In this document: positions 17,035-25,768 of the stretch, one piece after another | Layout of the letters: the number at the start of each line of letters is the position of its first letter | Numbering within the stretch: position 1 is the stretch's first letter | Assembly: GCA_041750975.1 (NCBI GenBank) | Contig: JBGSYN010000008.1 | Location: 1 to 46,152, forward strand | Length of the DNA stretch: 46,152 nt | Source: JBGSYN01 sp041750975 | GTDB lineage: Bacteria > Pseudomonadota > Alphaproteobacteria > Geminicoccales > Geminicoccaceae | Direction: 5' to 3' | Translations under genes and position numbers: made by a program | The notes under the pieces: model-generated | Told to the model about the DNA's origin: nothing | Database searches by the model: none | Seen by the model: only the letters and a program-made list of their open reading frames with translations

Positions 17035-18191
17035 GAGGGCGCTGCCATCGGCATCAAGAGCCTCGCATGCTCATTGATCGCATAGCGGTCAGTCATGCCG
17101 GCGACATAGTCACGAACAGCAGTAGCACGTTCAGCCGTGGAAGGTTCGGCAGCTTCGCGCCAGCCATCGGGCAGGCACTCGGGCGATTGGAGAAATGTTG
17201 CGACAAGGTCGCGGACGACCCGCCTTGCCTGGAGTCCCATACGATTGACCCGGTAATGATGATACATGCGCTCCTGCAGAAACGCCCGCAGCGCCTCGAT
17301 CCCCACGCGGACCGGCTTCGAGAAGCCGACCAGGGCCCGATCCGCCGTCCGGACATCGTCGCAGCACTGCACCCGGAACTCGAGAAGTCCCGATCTGATC
17401 TGTTCGTGCAGATCTCGCACCATATGATCGATCAGCCGTCGTGTCACCTCATGGATCAGACGGCTTGCGGGCGCCTCGGGATAGCATTCTCGCGCAATCT
17501 GCACGATATCATGCACCAGCGGCAGCGCCGACAAATCGTCAAGCTCGAAGAAACCGGCGCGCAAGCCGTCGTCCAAATCGTGGTTGCAATAGGCGATGTC
17601 GTCGGCGATCGCCGCGATCTGAGCTTCCAGCGGAGCATGACCGGCAAGCTGCATGGCGTCGATCTTGGGATGACCGGTAAGCCATGACGGCACCTTCTCG
17701 AAGGGACCGTTGTGCTTGATGACGCCTTCGAGGGTCTCCGCTGTCAGATTGAGGCCATCGAACAGGGCGTAGCGATGTTCCACCTTTGTCAGGATGCGGA
17801 ATGTCTGAATGTTGTGATCGAAGCCGCCATGGTAGGCGAGGGCGTCGTCGAGGGCCGTCTCACCAGCGTGACCGAAGGGCGGATGACCGAGATCATGGGC
17901 GAGAGCGACCGCTTCCGCCAGATCCTCATTGAGCTGGAGCGACCGTGACACACTTCGGGCGATCTGCGCCACCTCGAGGCTGTGGGTCAGACGGGTCCGA
18001 TGCTGCTCGCCTTCGACGGCAAGGAGAACCTGGGTTTTGCCCTCGAGCCTGCGAAACCCCGTTGAGTGGACGATGCGATCGCGGTCGCGCTGATGCGCGG
18101 TCCGCATGGCGCTCTCGGGCTCGACAATGGCACGGCCAAGCGACCGTGCCGGATCACAGGCATAGGGTGCGAGTTGCAGAAAAGTCTCCAA
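17031..18191 (-). CDS. dgt: Deoxyguanosinetriphosphate triphosphohydrolase-like protein
   Basis: This is an HD-domain hydrolase that splits dNTPs into deoxynucleoside and triphosphate, helping to control dNTP pools. The opening YACDPARSLGR and RDRDRIVHSTGFRRLEGKTQV are typical of the family. The HD metal site is spread over RLTHSLEVAQIAR (His) and ALAHDLGHPPFGHAGE (His-Asp), about residues 70-125, with the later D-D-I-A-Y-C-N-H-D aspartate. The frame runs up to 18419. I place the start at TTG 18191 (LETFLQLAPYA), which gives 386 residues and avoids erpA; the exact start is uncertain. It is divergent from erpA with predicted back-to-back promoters. Confidence 0.9.
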   Translation of the reverse strand: METFLQLAPYACDPARSLGRAIVEPESAMRTAHQRDRDRIVHSTGFRRLEGKTQVLLAVEGEQHRTRLTHSLEVAQIARSVSRSLQLNEDLAEAVALAHDLGHPPFGHAGETALDDALAYHGGFDHNIQTFRILTKVEHRYALFDGLNLTAETLEGVIKHNGPFEKVPSWLTGHPKIDAMQLAGHAPLEAQIAAIADDIAYCNHDLDDGLRAGFFELDDLSALPLVHDIVQIARECYPEAPASRLIHEVTRRLIDHMVRDLHEQIRSGLLEFRVQCCDDVRTADRALVGFSKPVRVGIEALRAFLQERMYHHYRVNRMGLQARRVVRDLVATFLQSPECLPDGWREAAEPSTAERATAVRDYVAGMTDRYAINEHARLLMPMAAPS

Positions 18192-18226
18192 AGGGCTCGG
18201 GCACGATGACGATTTGGCCGGACGGT

Positions 18227-18254
18227 TTGACTCGGCCTCCAGACCCCTTACATT
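18227..18254 (+). promoter_or_regulatory. Candidate promoter for erpA
   Basis: TTGACT at 18227-18232 and TACATT at 18249-18254 are separated by 16 bases, five of six and four of six matches to sigma-70 consensus. It lies 73 bases ahead of the erpA start. Confidence 0.4.
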
Positions 18255-18280
18255 TTGACGCGTACTCCGCGATTGCGCAA
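18252..18280 (-). promoter_or_regulatory. Candidate promoter for dgt
   Basis: On the minus strand TTGCGC (18275-18280) and CAAAAT (18252-18257) are separated by 17 bases. The -10 overlaps the -10 of the erpA promoter candidate on the other strand, so the two divergent genes would compete. The match is moderate only. Confidence 0.35.
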
Positions 18281-18327
18281 ACCTTCGAAACTGCGCAGCC
18301 CGCGCGTCGTTGCAATAGGATAGTGTC

Positions 18328-18678
18328 ATGAGTGAAGCCAGCCAAACAGACACATTGGTGACCGTCAGCGCCAGTGCGGCGAAGCGGATTGCCGCCATCG
18401 TCGCGCATGAGCGGAACAATGCCCTGAAACTGCGGTTGAGCGTTTCCGGCGGCGGTTGTTCCGGTTTTCAGTACGGCTTCGAACTCGATGAGAAGCACGA
18501 AGAAGGCGATGTCGTCATCGAGCGCGATGGTGCCACCGTCGTCGTCGATGAAATGTCGCTGCTCTATCTGACCGGATCGGAACTGGATTACGTCGAGGAT
18601 CTGACGGGATCCTATTTTCGCGTCCACAATCCGAACGCCCAGTCATCCTGCGGCTGCGGGACATCGTTCGCGATCTGA
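18328..18678 (+). CDS. erpA: Iron-sulfur cluster insertion protein ErpA (A-type carrier)
   Basis: This A-type carrier delivers Fe-S clusters to target enzymes. The 116-residue protein has the three invariant cysteines: C44 in SGGGCSGFQYGF, and C108 and C110 in SSCGCGTSF. The D-x-x-S-x-x-Y-L-x-G-x-x-L-D-Y segment near residue 80 is also conserved. The short C-terminus after C-G-C-G and the L-x-G-S-x-L-D-Y-V-E motif favour ErpA over IscA or SufA, but these families are close. The ATG has AGGA about nine bases upstream. It stands alone on the plus strand, divergent from dgt, an arrangement common in alphaproteobacteria. Confidence 0.93.
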   Translation: MSEASQTDTLVTVSASAAKRIAAIVAHERNNALKLRLSVSGGGCSGFQYGFELDEKHEEGDVVIERDGATVVVDEMSLLYLTGSELDYVEDLTGSYFRVHNPNAQSSCGCGTSFAI

Positions 18679-18711
18679 GTTCAACGCTCGGTCGGAGAGA
18701 GCGAAAGCACG

Positions 18712-20061
18712 ATGTTCGAGGACCAACGCGGCTACGCGATCACGACGTCGAATCAGGCTGCGGCGACCTCGCTTGCGACCGGCTTGCACAACTACGTTGC
18801 CTGGCGAGCCGATGCCATGCCGCAGCTGCAGGCGGCAATTGCGGCCGATCCCGACTGCGCTTTGGCTCACATCGCGACAGGCCTCATCATCCATGGCAGC
18901 CGCAATGTGCATTACCGGTCCAAGCTCGAACAGTCTCTGGCCGCCGCACAACGCTCGGCAGCAGGATCAACAGCGCGGGAGCGACTTTATCTTCAGGCCC
19001 TGGAGCGCGCGCACAAGGGCGACATCACGGGCTCGGTGTCTTGCTACGAGACCATCCTCAAGGATCATCCGCTCGACGTCTTCGCCCAACGCATGGCGCA
19101 GATGGAGCTATTCTGGATCGGCGAGATGGACTGGTCCGAGGAGATTTCGGCGCGGGTGGCACCTGCTTGGAACAGGGACATACCCGGCCACCATATTCAC
19201 CTTTCCTGCCGTGCCTTCGATCTCGAGGAAACCCATCGCTACCAGGAGGCCGAGCGTCTGGGGCGGATGGCCGTCGAGAGCGAGCCGACCGAAGTCTGGG
19301 GCACCCATGCCGTGGCCCATGTCCTGATCATGCAAAACCGCATCGATGAAGGTATCGCTTGGCTCGACGGTCTGAAGGATCAATGGTCGAAGGCCAACCA
19401 GATCATCTTTCACCTCTGGTGGCATCGCTGCCTGTTCCACTACGAACGCGGCGAGCATGAGGCGATCCTCGACTATTACGATAACTGGATCCGCAACCGC
19501 GACCACCCTCTCCTTCAGGCGCTGCCGGATCTTTACATCGACATGCAGAACGGCGCCTCGATGCTGCTCCGGATCGAACTCCTGGGGGTCGATGTCGGCG
19601 CTCGCTGGAACGAACTCGCGGAGCTCGCGGTCGGTCGTGTCGAGGATCACACGAGCCCATTCTCGAGTGCCCACTATGCCGCGATCCTGGCGGCGGCCGG
19701 TCGATTCGACGCCGCCGAGCGGCTGGTCGCCTCGATGCGCAGCTTTGCCGAGCACGATGAGGGCACGTTCGGGCCGCGCTATCGTGCGGCTGCCATCCCC
19801 GCCGCCCAAGCCGCCATCGCGCACCGACGTAGCGAATTCGACAAATCTGTCGACGCCTTCTTACCGGCACGTCGGATGATCTGGCAGATGGGCGGCAGCC
19901 ATGCCCAACGCAATCTGTTCCAGTTGATCTTCGTCGACGCTGCGCGCCGCGCTGGACGCAAGGATGCAATTGCCCTGGCACTGGCCGACGCCGAGGCTTC
20001 GGGCTTTACCGAGGTCGCCGAGCGCATCGGCTATCGCGACGCCGCTGCGCTGCTGAACTAG
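18712..20061 (+). CDS. TTC38-like tetratricopeptide repeat protein
   Basis: This is a soluble helical-repeat protein of 449 residues with no signal peptide. Weak TPR-like units run throughout (for example ALAHIATGLIIHGSRN near residue 50 and HYAAILAAAGRFDAAERLV near residue 320). The segments WGTHAVAHVLIMQNRIDEGI and FHLWWHRCLFHYERGE match the pattern of tetratricopeptide repeat protein 38 (TTC38) family members, whose biochemical role is unknown. It begins 33 bases after erpA, so it may be read from the same promoter. Its stop codon shares the palindrome CTAG with the stop of the convergent tctA gene, a four-base overlap. Confidence 0.8.
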   Translation: MFEDQRGYAITTSNQAAATSLATGLHNYVAWRADAMPQLQAAIAADPDCALAHIATGLIIHGSRNVHYRSKLEQSLAAAQRSAAGSTARERLYLQALERAHKGDITGSVSCYETILKDHPLDVFAQRMAQMELFWIGEMDWSEEISARVAPAWNRDIPGHHIHLSCRAFDLEETHRYQEAERLGRMAVESEPTEVWGTHAVAHVLIMQNRIDEGIAWLDGLKDQWSKANQIIFHLWWHRCLFHYERGEHEAILDYYDNWIRNRDHPLLQALPDLYIDMQNGASMLLRIELLGVDVGARWNELAELAVGRVEDHTSPFSSAHYAAILAAAGRFDAAERLVASMRSFAEHDEGTFGPRYRAAAIPAAQAAIAHRRSEFDKSVDAFLPARRMIWQMGGSHAQRNLFQLIFVDAARRAGRKDAIALALADAEASGFTEVAERIGYRDAAALLN

Positions 20062-21632
20062 CCCTCGCCGCCGTCGAACAATTGGGCCGGTTTTGTCGTC
20101 TGGCGCCAACCCAGGCGCCGCATCAGGCTTGACCAAAGGCCGGCTCGCCAACGCTTGTAGGCGGGGATCTGCGAGAGGATCGTCAGGAGGATGACGGCGA
20201 TCAGGATCAGCGAGACAGGCCGCGTGAAGAACGGAACGAAACTGCCCTCCGAGATCATCAGGGCACGGCGCAGGTTTTCATCGGCCATTGGCCCCAGGAT
20301 GACGCCGATGACGAGTGGCGAGATCGGGTATTCGTACTCCGTGAGGAAATAGGCAGCGACGCCCACGGCCACCATCAAATAGAGATTGATGATGTTGAGG
20401 CCCAAGGCATAGGAACCGATCACACAGAGTACCGCAATGATCGGCAGGAAAATCGTGGTCGGCACCCGCAGGACCTTGACGACCTGACGCGCCAGAAGGA
20501 TGCCGTTGATCCACATCGCGAGCGAGGCCAAGAGCAATATTGCCGTCACCTCGAGCAAAAAGCCCGGGCGCTCGAAGGTGATCATCGGACCGGGATTGAC
20601 CCCATGCAGCATCAAGGCTCCAAGCAGCATGACGGCGGGCGGGCTGCCCGGAATGCCGAGTGTCAGGAGGGGGATCAGCGCGCCGCCGATGCAGGCATTG
20701 TTGGCGGTCTCGGACGAGATGACACCGGCGGGCTCGCCCTCGCCGTAGCGCTCCGGATGCTTGGACGTGTTCTTGGCCGTTCCATAGGAGACCCAGCCCG
20801 CAATGTCCTCGCCCACGCCCGGGATCGCGCCGATGCCGACGCCGATCAGGGCCGAGCGGACGATGTGCTTCAGGTTGCGCCAAATCGTTCGAAATTCCGG
20901 CAGGATACGGCCGACCTCGGCGGGACGGCCGAGGACAAGACGGTCGCGCAGGACTTTGATGATCTGTGGAATGCCAAATGCCCCGATCAGCACCGGTACG
21001 ACCTCGATGCCGGCATCGAGGGCCGGAAAACCTTCGGTGAAGCGCGGATAGAACTGGAGCCGGTCGCGGCCGATGGTCGAGAGCGCTAGACCGAGCAGGC
21101 CTGCAATCCAGCCCTTGTAGACGAGATCCTTGCTGGTCAGGGTACCACTGATGACAATACCGAAAAAGGCCAGCAGGAAGAACTCAGAGGAGGCGAATTG
21201 CAGCGCCATATCGGCAATCAGCGGGGCCGAGGCCACCAGAAAAAGCATGCCGATGATGGTGCCGATGAAGGATGCCGTCGTCGTCAGCCCGAGCGCTTGC
21301 GCGCCCTCGCCACGCAGCGCCATCGGATAGCCGTCCATGGCGGTCGCAGCGGAAGCGGCAGTGCCCGGAATATTGATCAGGATCGACGGAAAGGAGCCGC
21401 CATAGACAGCGCCGACATACATGGCCAAGAGGGTGATCAACGCCGTATCGACCGGCATGCCATAGGTGAGCGTCGTCAACAGTGCCACGCCAAGCGTCGC
21501 CGTCAGACCCGGTAATGCGCCGAACACGATCCCCAAAAAGCTCGACAACATCAAAAGCACGATATTGCGAGGGTCGAGCAGGAGCTGGCCGAGAATGACG
21601 AAGAACGATGAGAACTGTCCGATCAAATCCAA
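20058..21632 (-). CDS. tctA: Tripartite tricarboxylate transporter large permease TctA
   Basis: TctA is the large (about 12-helix) membrane subunit of TTT-family transporters, which use a periplasmic binding protein and an ion gradient to import organic acids. The N-terminal region has the signature GIVFGALPGLTATLGVALL around residues 35-53. The duplicated half has ALIGVGIGAIPGVGEDIAGW near residue 262. The ALITLLAMYVGAVYGGSFP and LIPLLTLGIPGSPPAVMLLG segments are also family hallmarks. The start is TTG 21632 with GGGGA nine bases upstream. It lies 15 bases downstream of tctB. Confidence 0.95.
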   Translation of the reverse strand: MDLIGQFSSFFVILGQLLLDPRNIVLLMLSSFLGIVFGALPGLTATLGVALLTTLTYGMPVDTALITLLAMYVGAVYGGSFPSILINIPGTAASAATAMDGYPMALRGEGAQALGLTTTASFIGTIIGMLFLVASAPLIADMALQFASSEFFLLAFFGIVISGTLTSKDLVYKGWIAGLLGLALSTIGRDRLQFYPRFTEGFPALDAGIEVVPVLIGAFGIPQIIKVLRDRLVLGRPAEVGRILPEFRTIWRNLKHIVRSALIGVGIGAIPGVGEDIAGWVSYGTAKNTSKHPERYGEGEPAGVISSETANNACIGGALIPLLTLGIPGSPPAVMLLGALMLHGVNPGPMITFERPGFLLEVTAILLLASLAMWINGILLARQVVKVLRVPTTIFLPIIAVLCVIGSYALGLNIINLYLMVAVGVAAYFLTEYEYPISPLVIGVILGPMADENLRRALMISEGSFVPFFTRPVSLILIAVILLTILSQIPAYKRWRAGLWSSLMRRLGWRQTTKPAQLFDGGEG

Positions 21633-21647
21633 TGCCGCGGAGTCCCC

Positions 21648-22403
21648 TCAGGCGAGAAGATTGCGCAGGCCGTAGCGGACGACATCCATCGCCCGGACGA
21701 CAACGCCTTCAAACGGCAGCGGCACCAAGAGAAAATATTTGAATACCGGGCAAAGGATCAGCGGAACGATGACGCCCACCCACTGGCTGATCCGAAAGCG
21801 CCGCCTCAATTCATCGTCGTCAACACGCAGGAATCCGATGACGGCAAGAACGACGAAGGCGACGATGCCGATGCCGTCAGCGACAATCGAGGCGTCGCTG
21901 GCCCGCGTGAACGACGCGCCTGCCATGGTGGCGATGACCAGGATGACCGCGTAGGCGAAGAAGACGAGAAGGGCAGGCTTCGATAATTCGGTTCGATCGA
22001 CATAGAAGGTGACGACAAACGCCTGGAGGAAGAGTGCGGTCGCAATGAAGAAGTCGACCCGCGGCACAAGGGCGTAAACATAGGCACCGATCAGGGTCAC
22101 GATGAGCAACAGGCGGATATCGCGTTCGGCGAGGCGCGGGGAAAGCGTGCCGATAGCGTCGATGGCATCCCGCGCGCCGCCCGAGCTGACCGCCTTGGCC
22201 AGCAAGACGAGTGAAAGCAGGGCCAGCGCCCCGCCGACGATGAGCGGGAACAAAGCGGGCGAGACGTACCAGACGTTCTGCACGCCACCATAGCTGTCGG
22301 TCATCGGGAATGTCGTGCTGACAGCAATCATCGCCATGGAGATGCCGAGGATGAGGATCGCCGCCCAGAAATCGCCCTTACGAAGCTCTCTTGTGTCCTT
22401 CAA
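21648..22403 (-). CDS. tctB: Tripartite tricarboxylate transporter small subunit TctB (extended)
   Basis: This is the small membrane subunit of the TTT transporter (DUF1468). The first half is typical TctB: RKGDFWAAILILGISMAMI opens a membrane helix, then YVSPALFPLIVGGALALLSL. With TTG 22403 as start it has 251 residues, longer than the roughly 150 usual for TctB, and six or seven hydrophobic segments instead of four. The extra length may come from added C-terminal helices. The frame is open further up to 22859, but that part overlaps tctC and is a shadow. The TTG start is inferred from the position of the first helix; no strong ribosome site is seen. Confidence 0.78.
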   Translation of the reverse strand: MKDTRELRKGDFWAAILILGISMAMIAVSTTFPMTDSYGGVQNVWYVSPALFPLIVGGALALLSLVLLAKAVSSGGARDAIDAIGTLSPRLAERDIRLLLIVTLIGAYVYALVPRVDFFIATALFLQAFVVTFYVDRTELSKPALLVFFAYAVILVIATMAGASFTRASDASIVADGIGIVAFVVLAVIGFLRVDDDELRRRFRISQWVGVIVPLILCPVFKYFLLVPLPFEGVVVRAMDVVRYGLRNLLA

Positions 22404-22512
22404 GCCGTCCCGCCCACAATGCTTTTGAGGAGCAAACTCGAACGATGAGGCGGCCGCAACACTCGAAATCGCGACCGCCCGTCTTCCCTCCGGGAAATGA
22501 GCGCTGTAGCGC

Positions 22513-23514
22513 CTAGGGCTTGGGAATTCCGAGCGTTTCCGGATCGATCTTGGCCGCACCCAGCTCATGCAGGGTCCAGGCGAAGAGGCTTTCGAGGCGC
22601 GCGAATTCCTCTTGCGCTTCGGCACCGGTCGCACCGGACAGAACATAGAAATTGTCGGACGCCCATTGCTGCACGGCCTCGGACGCCATCGCCTGATCGA
22701 ACGCGTCCTCGAGCAACGCCTTGGCATCGTCGGGCGTGTCGGACCGCACGGCCATGCCGATCGCCTGTTTGATCGGCAGATGCTCGGTGAGATCCGGATA
22801 GGCAGTGAACGCCGACGGAATTTCGCCGACCCCGTCGAGACTGAAGGGTTCGGGGACAAGCATGGCGAGCGGTCGAAGCTTCTCGCCCTTCAAGAGTTGC
22901 TGTTGTTCGGCAAGCGATGTCACGACGACGGTAACCTCGCCGGTCATCGCCGCCGTTTGCGCCGGGGCCGAGCCGTCATAGGGAATGAAGCTGAGTTCCG
23001 CCCCGGTGCCCTTGTTGAAGGCCAGAAGGTTCAGATGATGGATCGAGCCTGCGGCACTGGCGGAAGCCTTGATCGAGCCCGGATCGGCCGTGGCTGCCTC
23101 GACCAGTTCTTCGAGGGTCTGATAGGGCGACGAGGCCTCGACCGAGATGACATCCGGCGAGCCGCCGATGATGAAGGGATACCAGACATCCATGCGCTCG
23201 TTCCAGCCGCCCTGGACCGATGCCGTCACGACGGATTCAGAAATACCGGCTATGGTGTAGCCGTCCGCCGGCTGGCCATAGACATAGCTCATGCCGATCG
23301 AGCCCGCGACGCCGCCGGTCCTGTTGGTGACATTGATGTTGACCGGCAGGGCTTTCTGCATCTCGGCGGAGACGATCCGGTTGCTGGTGTCGGTCCCTCC
23401 GCCCGCGGACCAGACGACGACATTGGTGATATCACGCGTCGGGAAATCCTGAGCACCGGCGGCGACCGAGCCGGTGATGATCGTCGCAGCGGCAAGTGTG
23501 AGGATGGGCTTCAT
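22513..23514 (-). CDS. tctC: Tripartite tricarboxylate transporter substrate-binding protein (TctC/Bug family)
   Basis: This is the periplasmic solute-binding component of the TTT transporter. The start ATG 23514 (MKPILTLAAATIITGSVAAG) gives a Sec signal peptide with likely cleavage after AGA, near residue 22. The mature protein opens with the Bug-family pattern F-P-x-R-D-I-T-N-V-V-V-W-S-A-G-G-G-T-D. The conserved GSIHHLNLLAFNKGTGAEL and FIPYDGSAPAQTA motifs form part of the binding cleft, where carboxylates are usually held through water by the P-loop-like G-G-x-D segment. The length is 333 residues. The gene is separated from tctB by 109 bases that could fold into GC-rich hairpins. Confidence 0.93.
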   Translation of the reverse strand: MKPILTLAAATIITGSVAAGAQDFPTRDITNVVVWSAGGGTDTSNRIVSAEMQKALPVNINVTNRTGGVAGSIGMSYVYGQPADGYTIAGISESVVTASVQGGWNERMDVWYPFIIGGSPDVISVEASSPYQTLEELVEAATADPGSIKASASAAGSIHHLNLLAFNKGTGAELSFIPYDGSAPAQTAAMTGEVTVVVTSLAEQQQLLKGEKLRPLAMLVPEPFSLDGVGEIPSAFTAYPDLTEHLPIKQAIGMAVRSDTPDDAKALLEDAFDQAMASEAVQQWASDNFYVLSGATGAEAQEEFARLESLFAWTLHELGAAKIDPETLGIPKP

Positions 23515-23573
23515 ACTATTTGCACCTTGGTTGGTTTGACCTCGAAAGCCGGTTGAGGGCCTGCGAAAGTTGA

Positions 23574-23622
23574 TTGCCTCTCCAGAGCCAACCAACGTAT
23601 ACGTTATTGTACACGTGGTCAA
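23574..23622. promoter_or_regulatory. Divergent tctC/gntR promoters with a perfect 12-bp palindrome
   Basis: A perfect palindrome (AACGTATACGTT) occupies 23594-23605. On the plus strand TTGCCT (23574-23579) and TATACG (23598-23603) form a candidate promoter for the regulator with an 18-base spacer. On the minus strand TTGACC (23617-23622) pairs with TACGTT (23594-23599), spacer 17, for tctC. Both -10 elements therefore lie on the palindrome. A diverged copy (minus strand ACGTGTACAAT, 23606-23616) matches 8 of 11 bases of the first, about one helical turn away. The GTATAC core is similar to operators of FCD-type GntR proteins. Binding is inferred, not shown. Confidence 0.6.
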
Positions 23623-23661
23623 GTGTCGACGAGATACTGCTGCCTGGGAGACGAGTCAAAG

Positions 23662-24333
23662 GTGGAAGCACCCCTTCGCCAGTCGCAAACGCACAGGGCT
23701 TATGAGGAGCTGCGACGCCGCATTCTCGACGTCGAGCTGCCTCCGGGTGCGCAATATCTAGAGCAGGAACTTGCGGAGATGCTGAGCATGAGCCGCACCC
23801 CAGTGCGGGAAGCGCTGATCCGTCTCGCGGACGAGGGCATGGTTGAGGTGCGGCCGCGCCGCGGCATGCGCGTGCTGCCGGTGTCGGGCGATGATATGCG
23901 CGAAATCTACGAGATCCTGACCTGTCTCGAGGCGACGGCCGCCGAACGCGTTGCCATGCGCGGCGTCACCCCTGAAGAGCTCAATGCACTCGGTGATGCC
24001 GTCCACGAGATGGAAGCGGCACTCGAAGCGGATGATCTACGGCGCTGGGCCCGATCCGATGAACGATTTCATTTTCTTTTGGTCGAGCTCTCGGGCAATG
24101 CAAGACTGCGATCGCTGGTCGGCACTTTTTGGGACCAGGCGCACCGTGCCCGTATCGTGACGCTTACCTTGCGGCCGAAGCCCGTCACCTCCAACCGCGA
24201 TCATGCCGCCGTCGTCGACGCCATCGCCCGGGGCGATGCCGAGACCGCACGGCGAATCCACCACGAGCATCGCGCCAAGGCAGGCGAACTCCTGGTCGGC
24301 TTGCTCTCAAAGCACCACCTGACCCAGGTTTGA
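23662..24333 (+). CDS. GntR-family transcriptional regulator, FCD subfamily
   Basis: This is a one-domain-plus-effector regulator. The N-terminal winged helix includes the recognition region LAEMLSMSRTPVREALIRLA and the wing VRPRRGMRVLPVS, typical GntR. The C-terminal FCD domain (about residues 80-220) carries the metal or ligand-binding set: the Asp and His of D-E-R-F-H, and later His residues in NRDHAAVV and ARRIHHEH. The frame opens at GTG 23623. GTG 23662 has GGGAG about eleven bases upstream and better fits the family (223 residues). It is divergent from tctCBA and probably its regulator, responding to the transported acid or a product of it. Confidence 0.9.
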   Translation: MEAPLRQSQTHRAYEELRRRILDVELPPGAQYLEQELAEMLSMSRTPVREALIRLADEGMVEVRPRRGMRVLPVSGDDMREIYEILTCLEATAAERVAMRGVTPEELNALGDAVHEMEAALEADDLRRWARSDERFHFLLVELSGNARLRSLVGTFWDQAHRARIVTLTLRPKPVTSNRDHAAVVDAIARGDAETARRIHHEHRAKAGELLVGLLSKHHLTQV

Positions 24334-24340
24334 TTCTAGT

Positions 24341-25768
24341 TTAATCGCGGCATCCGTCGACCGGCTTTCCGAGCTGCGCCACGCCGGTCATCACCATGGC
24401 CGATGTGAGGATGCCGCGGCAAAAATGATCCAGATCGAAGCGCTCGTCCGGTGCATGCATGCGGCAGTCGTACTGGCCGTAGGAGACCTCTGCCATGGGC
24501 AGCCCCAGCATCTCCATCCAGACATGGTTGGGATTGGAACCGCCAACGACCGGTGCGACGACGGGCTCCTGATCGAAGGCGGTGCCCAGTGCTTTGGCGA
24601 CCAGGCGGCAGTAGGGGTGATCGGCGCGCGTCCGCGCCGGCAGATATTGCATGCCCTTCTCGATCTCGAGATCGGGCATATCCATGGCATCGGCATGGTT
24701 TCGAAATTTAGCCATGATGTCGTCGGGGGTTTGATTCTTGACGAGACGCATATCGATTTTGGCGGTGGCTTCGCAGGGGATCACCGTCTTGGTCCCGGCG
24801 CCCTGAAATCCGGCCTTGAGCCCCGCGATATTCAGGGTCGGACGGAACATGATCTTTTCCCAATGCCCAAAATCGGCCGATCCGAAGGGCCGATCGAGGC
24901 CGAGCCCGCGCTCGAACGCCGATTGGTCATGCGGCAAGCGTGCCATCGCCGCGCGGTCGGCATCATCCGGCGGCACGACGTCGTCATAGAAACCCAGAAT
25001 TTGCACCACGCCCGCGCGGTCGACCAGTGTCGCAAGAAAGGCGACGAGTTCGTTGGCGGCGTTGGGCACGACGCCGCCATAGGTACCCGAATGGGTATCG
25101 CGAACAGCCGTGCGGTGGCGGATGGTCAAGAAGCAATCGCCTCGACTACCGTGCTGGACCATCACCCTGTTGCCGACAAAGGCCTCCCCGTCAGCGTAAA
25201 AGACATAATCTGCGGCGAGGCGCTCACGATTGCTGTCGACGAAGGCCGCAAGTCGCGGCGAGCCGACTTCTTCCTGCGAATCGAGCACCAGGATCAGATT
25301 GGCGACCGGACCTATAGCAAGTCGGTCGAGCATCTCCACCGCCTTCAGATGGGCGAAGAACTGACCCTTGTCGTCAGCGGTACCGCGGCCATAGAGGAAA
25401 CCTCCCGCCGCGACCGGCTCGAACGGTGGATTGGTCCAAGCGGCCTCCGGGTCCACCGGTTGGACGTCGAAATGTCCGTAGATCAGAAGTGTCGGGAGCG
25501 CCTCATCGTATTGCCGCCGCGCCAACACGATGGGTGCCGAGCCCTCGCCGTCGATGTCTTCGACCGTCGCCGCGAAACCCAGCGCTTCCAGCCGATCTCG
25601 CAGATAGCCGCCGCACAGCCGGAGTGCAGCGAAATCGGCACTCAGGCTGGGCAAGCGGCAAAGATCCTTCAGCTCTTCCAGATAACGTTGGAAATGTCGG
25701 TCGATGTCGGCCTCGAGATCGGCCAGCACATCGCGCCAAACAGCTTCGATGTTGCCGAGCGGATCCAC
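24341..25768 (-). CDS. M20-family metallo-hydrolase (dipeptidase/deacylase type)
   Basis: This is a predicted two-zinc amidohydrolase or dipeptidase of the ArgE/DapE/CPG2 superfamily. Metal-site motifs are YGHFDVQPVDPEAAW (His, Asp), LYGRGTADDKG (bridging Asp), LDSQEEVGSP (catalytic Glu) and the C-terminal RMHAPDERFDLDHF (His), about residues 95-460. The dimerisation domain lies in between. The start GTG 25768 overlaps the OsmC-gene stop by one base (TAGTG) and gives 475 residues. The open frame continues upstream only as a shadow inside osmC. Being next to the TTT transporter and its regulator suggests hydrolysis of an imported acyl-amino or peptide acid. Its 3' end faces gntR seven bases away. 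Confidence 0.85.
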   Translation of the reverse strand: MDPLGNIEAVWRDVLADLEADIDRHFQRYLEELKDLCRLPSLSADFAALRLCGGYLRDRLEALGFAATVEDIDGEGSAPIVLARRQYDEALPTLLIYGHFDVQPVDPEAAWTNPPFEPVAAGGFLYGRGTADDKGQFFAHLKAVEMLDRLAIGPVANLILVLDSQEEVGSPRLAAFVDSNRERLAADYVFYADGEAFVGNRVMVQHGSRGDCFLTIRHRTAVRDTHSGTYGGVVPNAANELVAFLATLVDRAGVVQILGFYDDVVPPDDADRAAMARLPHDQSAFERGLGLDRPFGSADFGHWEKIMFRPTLNIAGLKAGFQGAGTKTVIPCEATAKIDMRLVKNQTPDDIMAKFRNHADAMDMPDLEIEKGMQYLPARTRADHPYCRLVAKALGTAFDQEPVVAPVVGGSNPNHVWMEMLGLPMAEVSYGQYDCRMHAPDERFDLDHFCRGILTSAMVMTGVAQLGKPVDGCRD

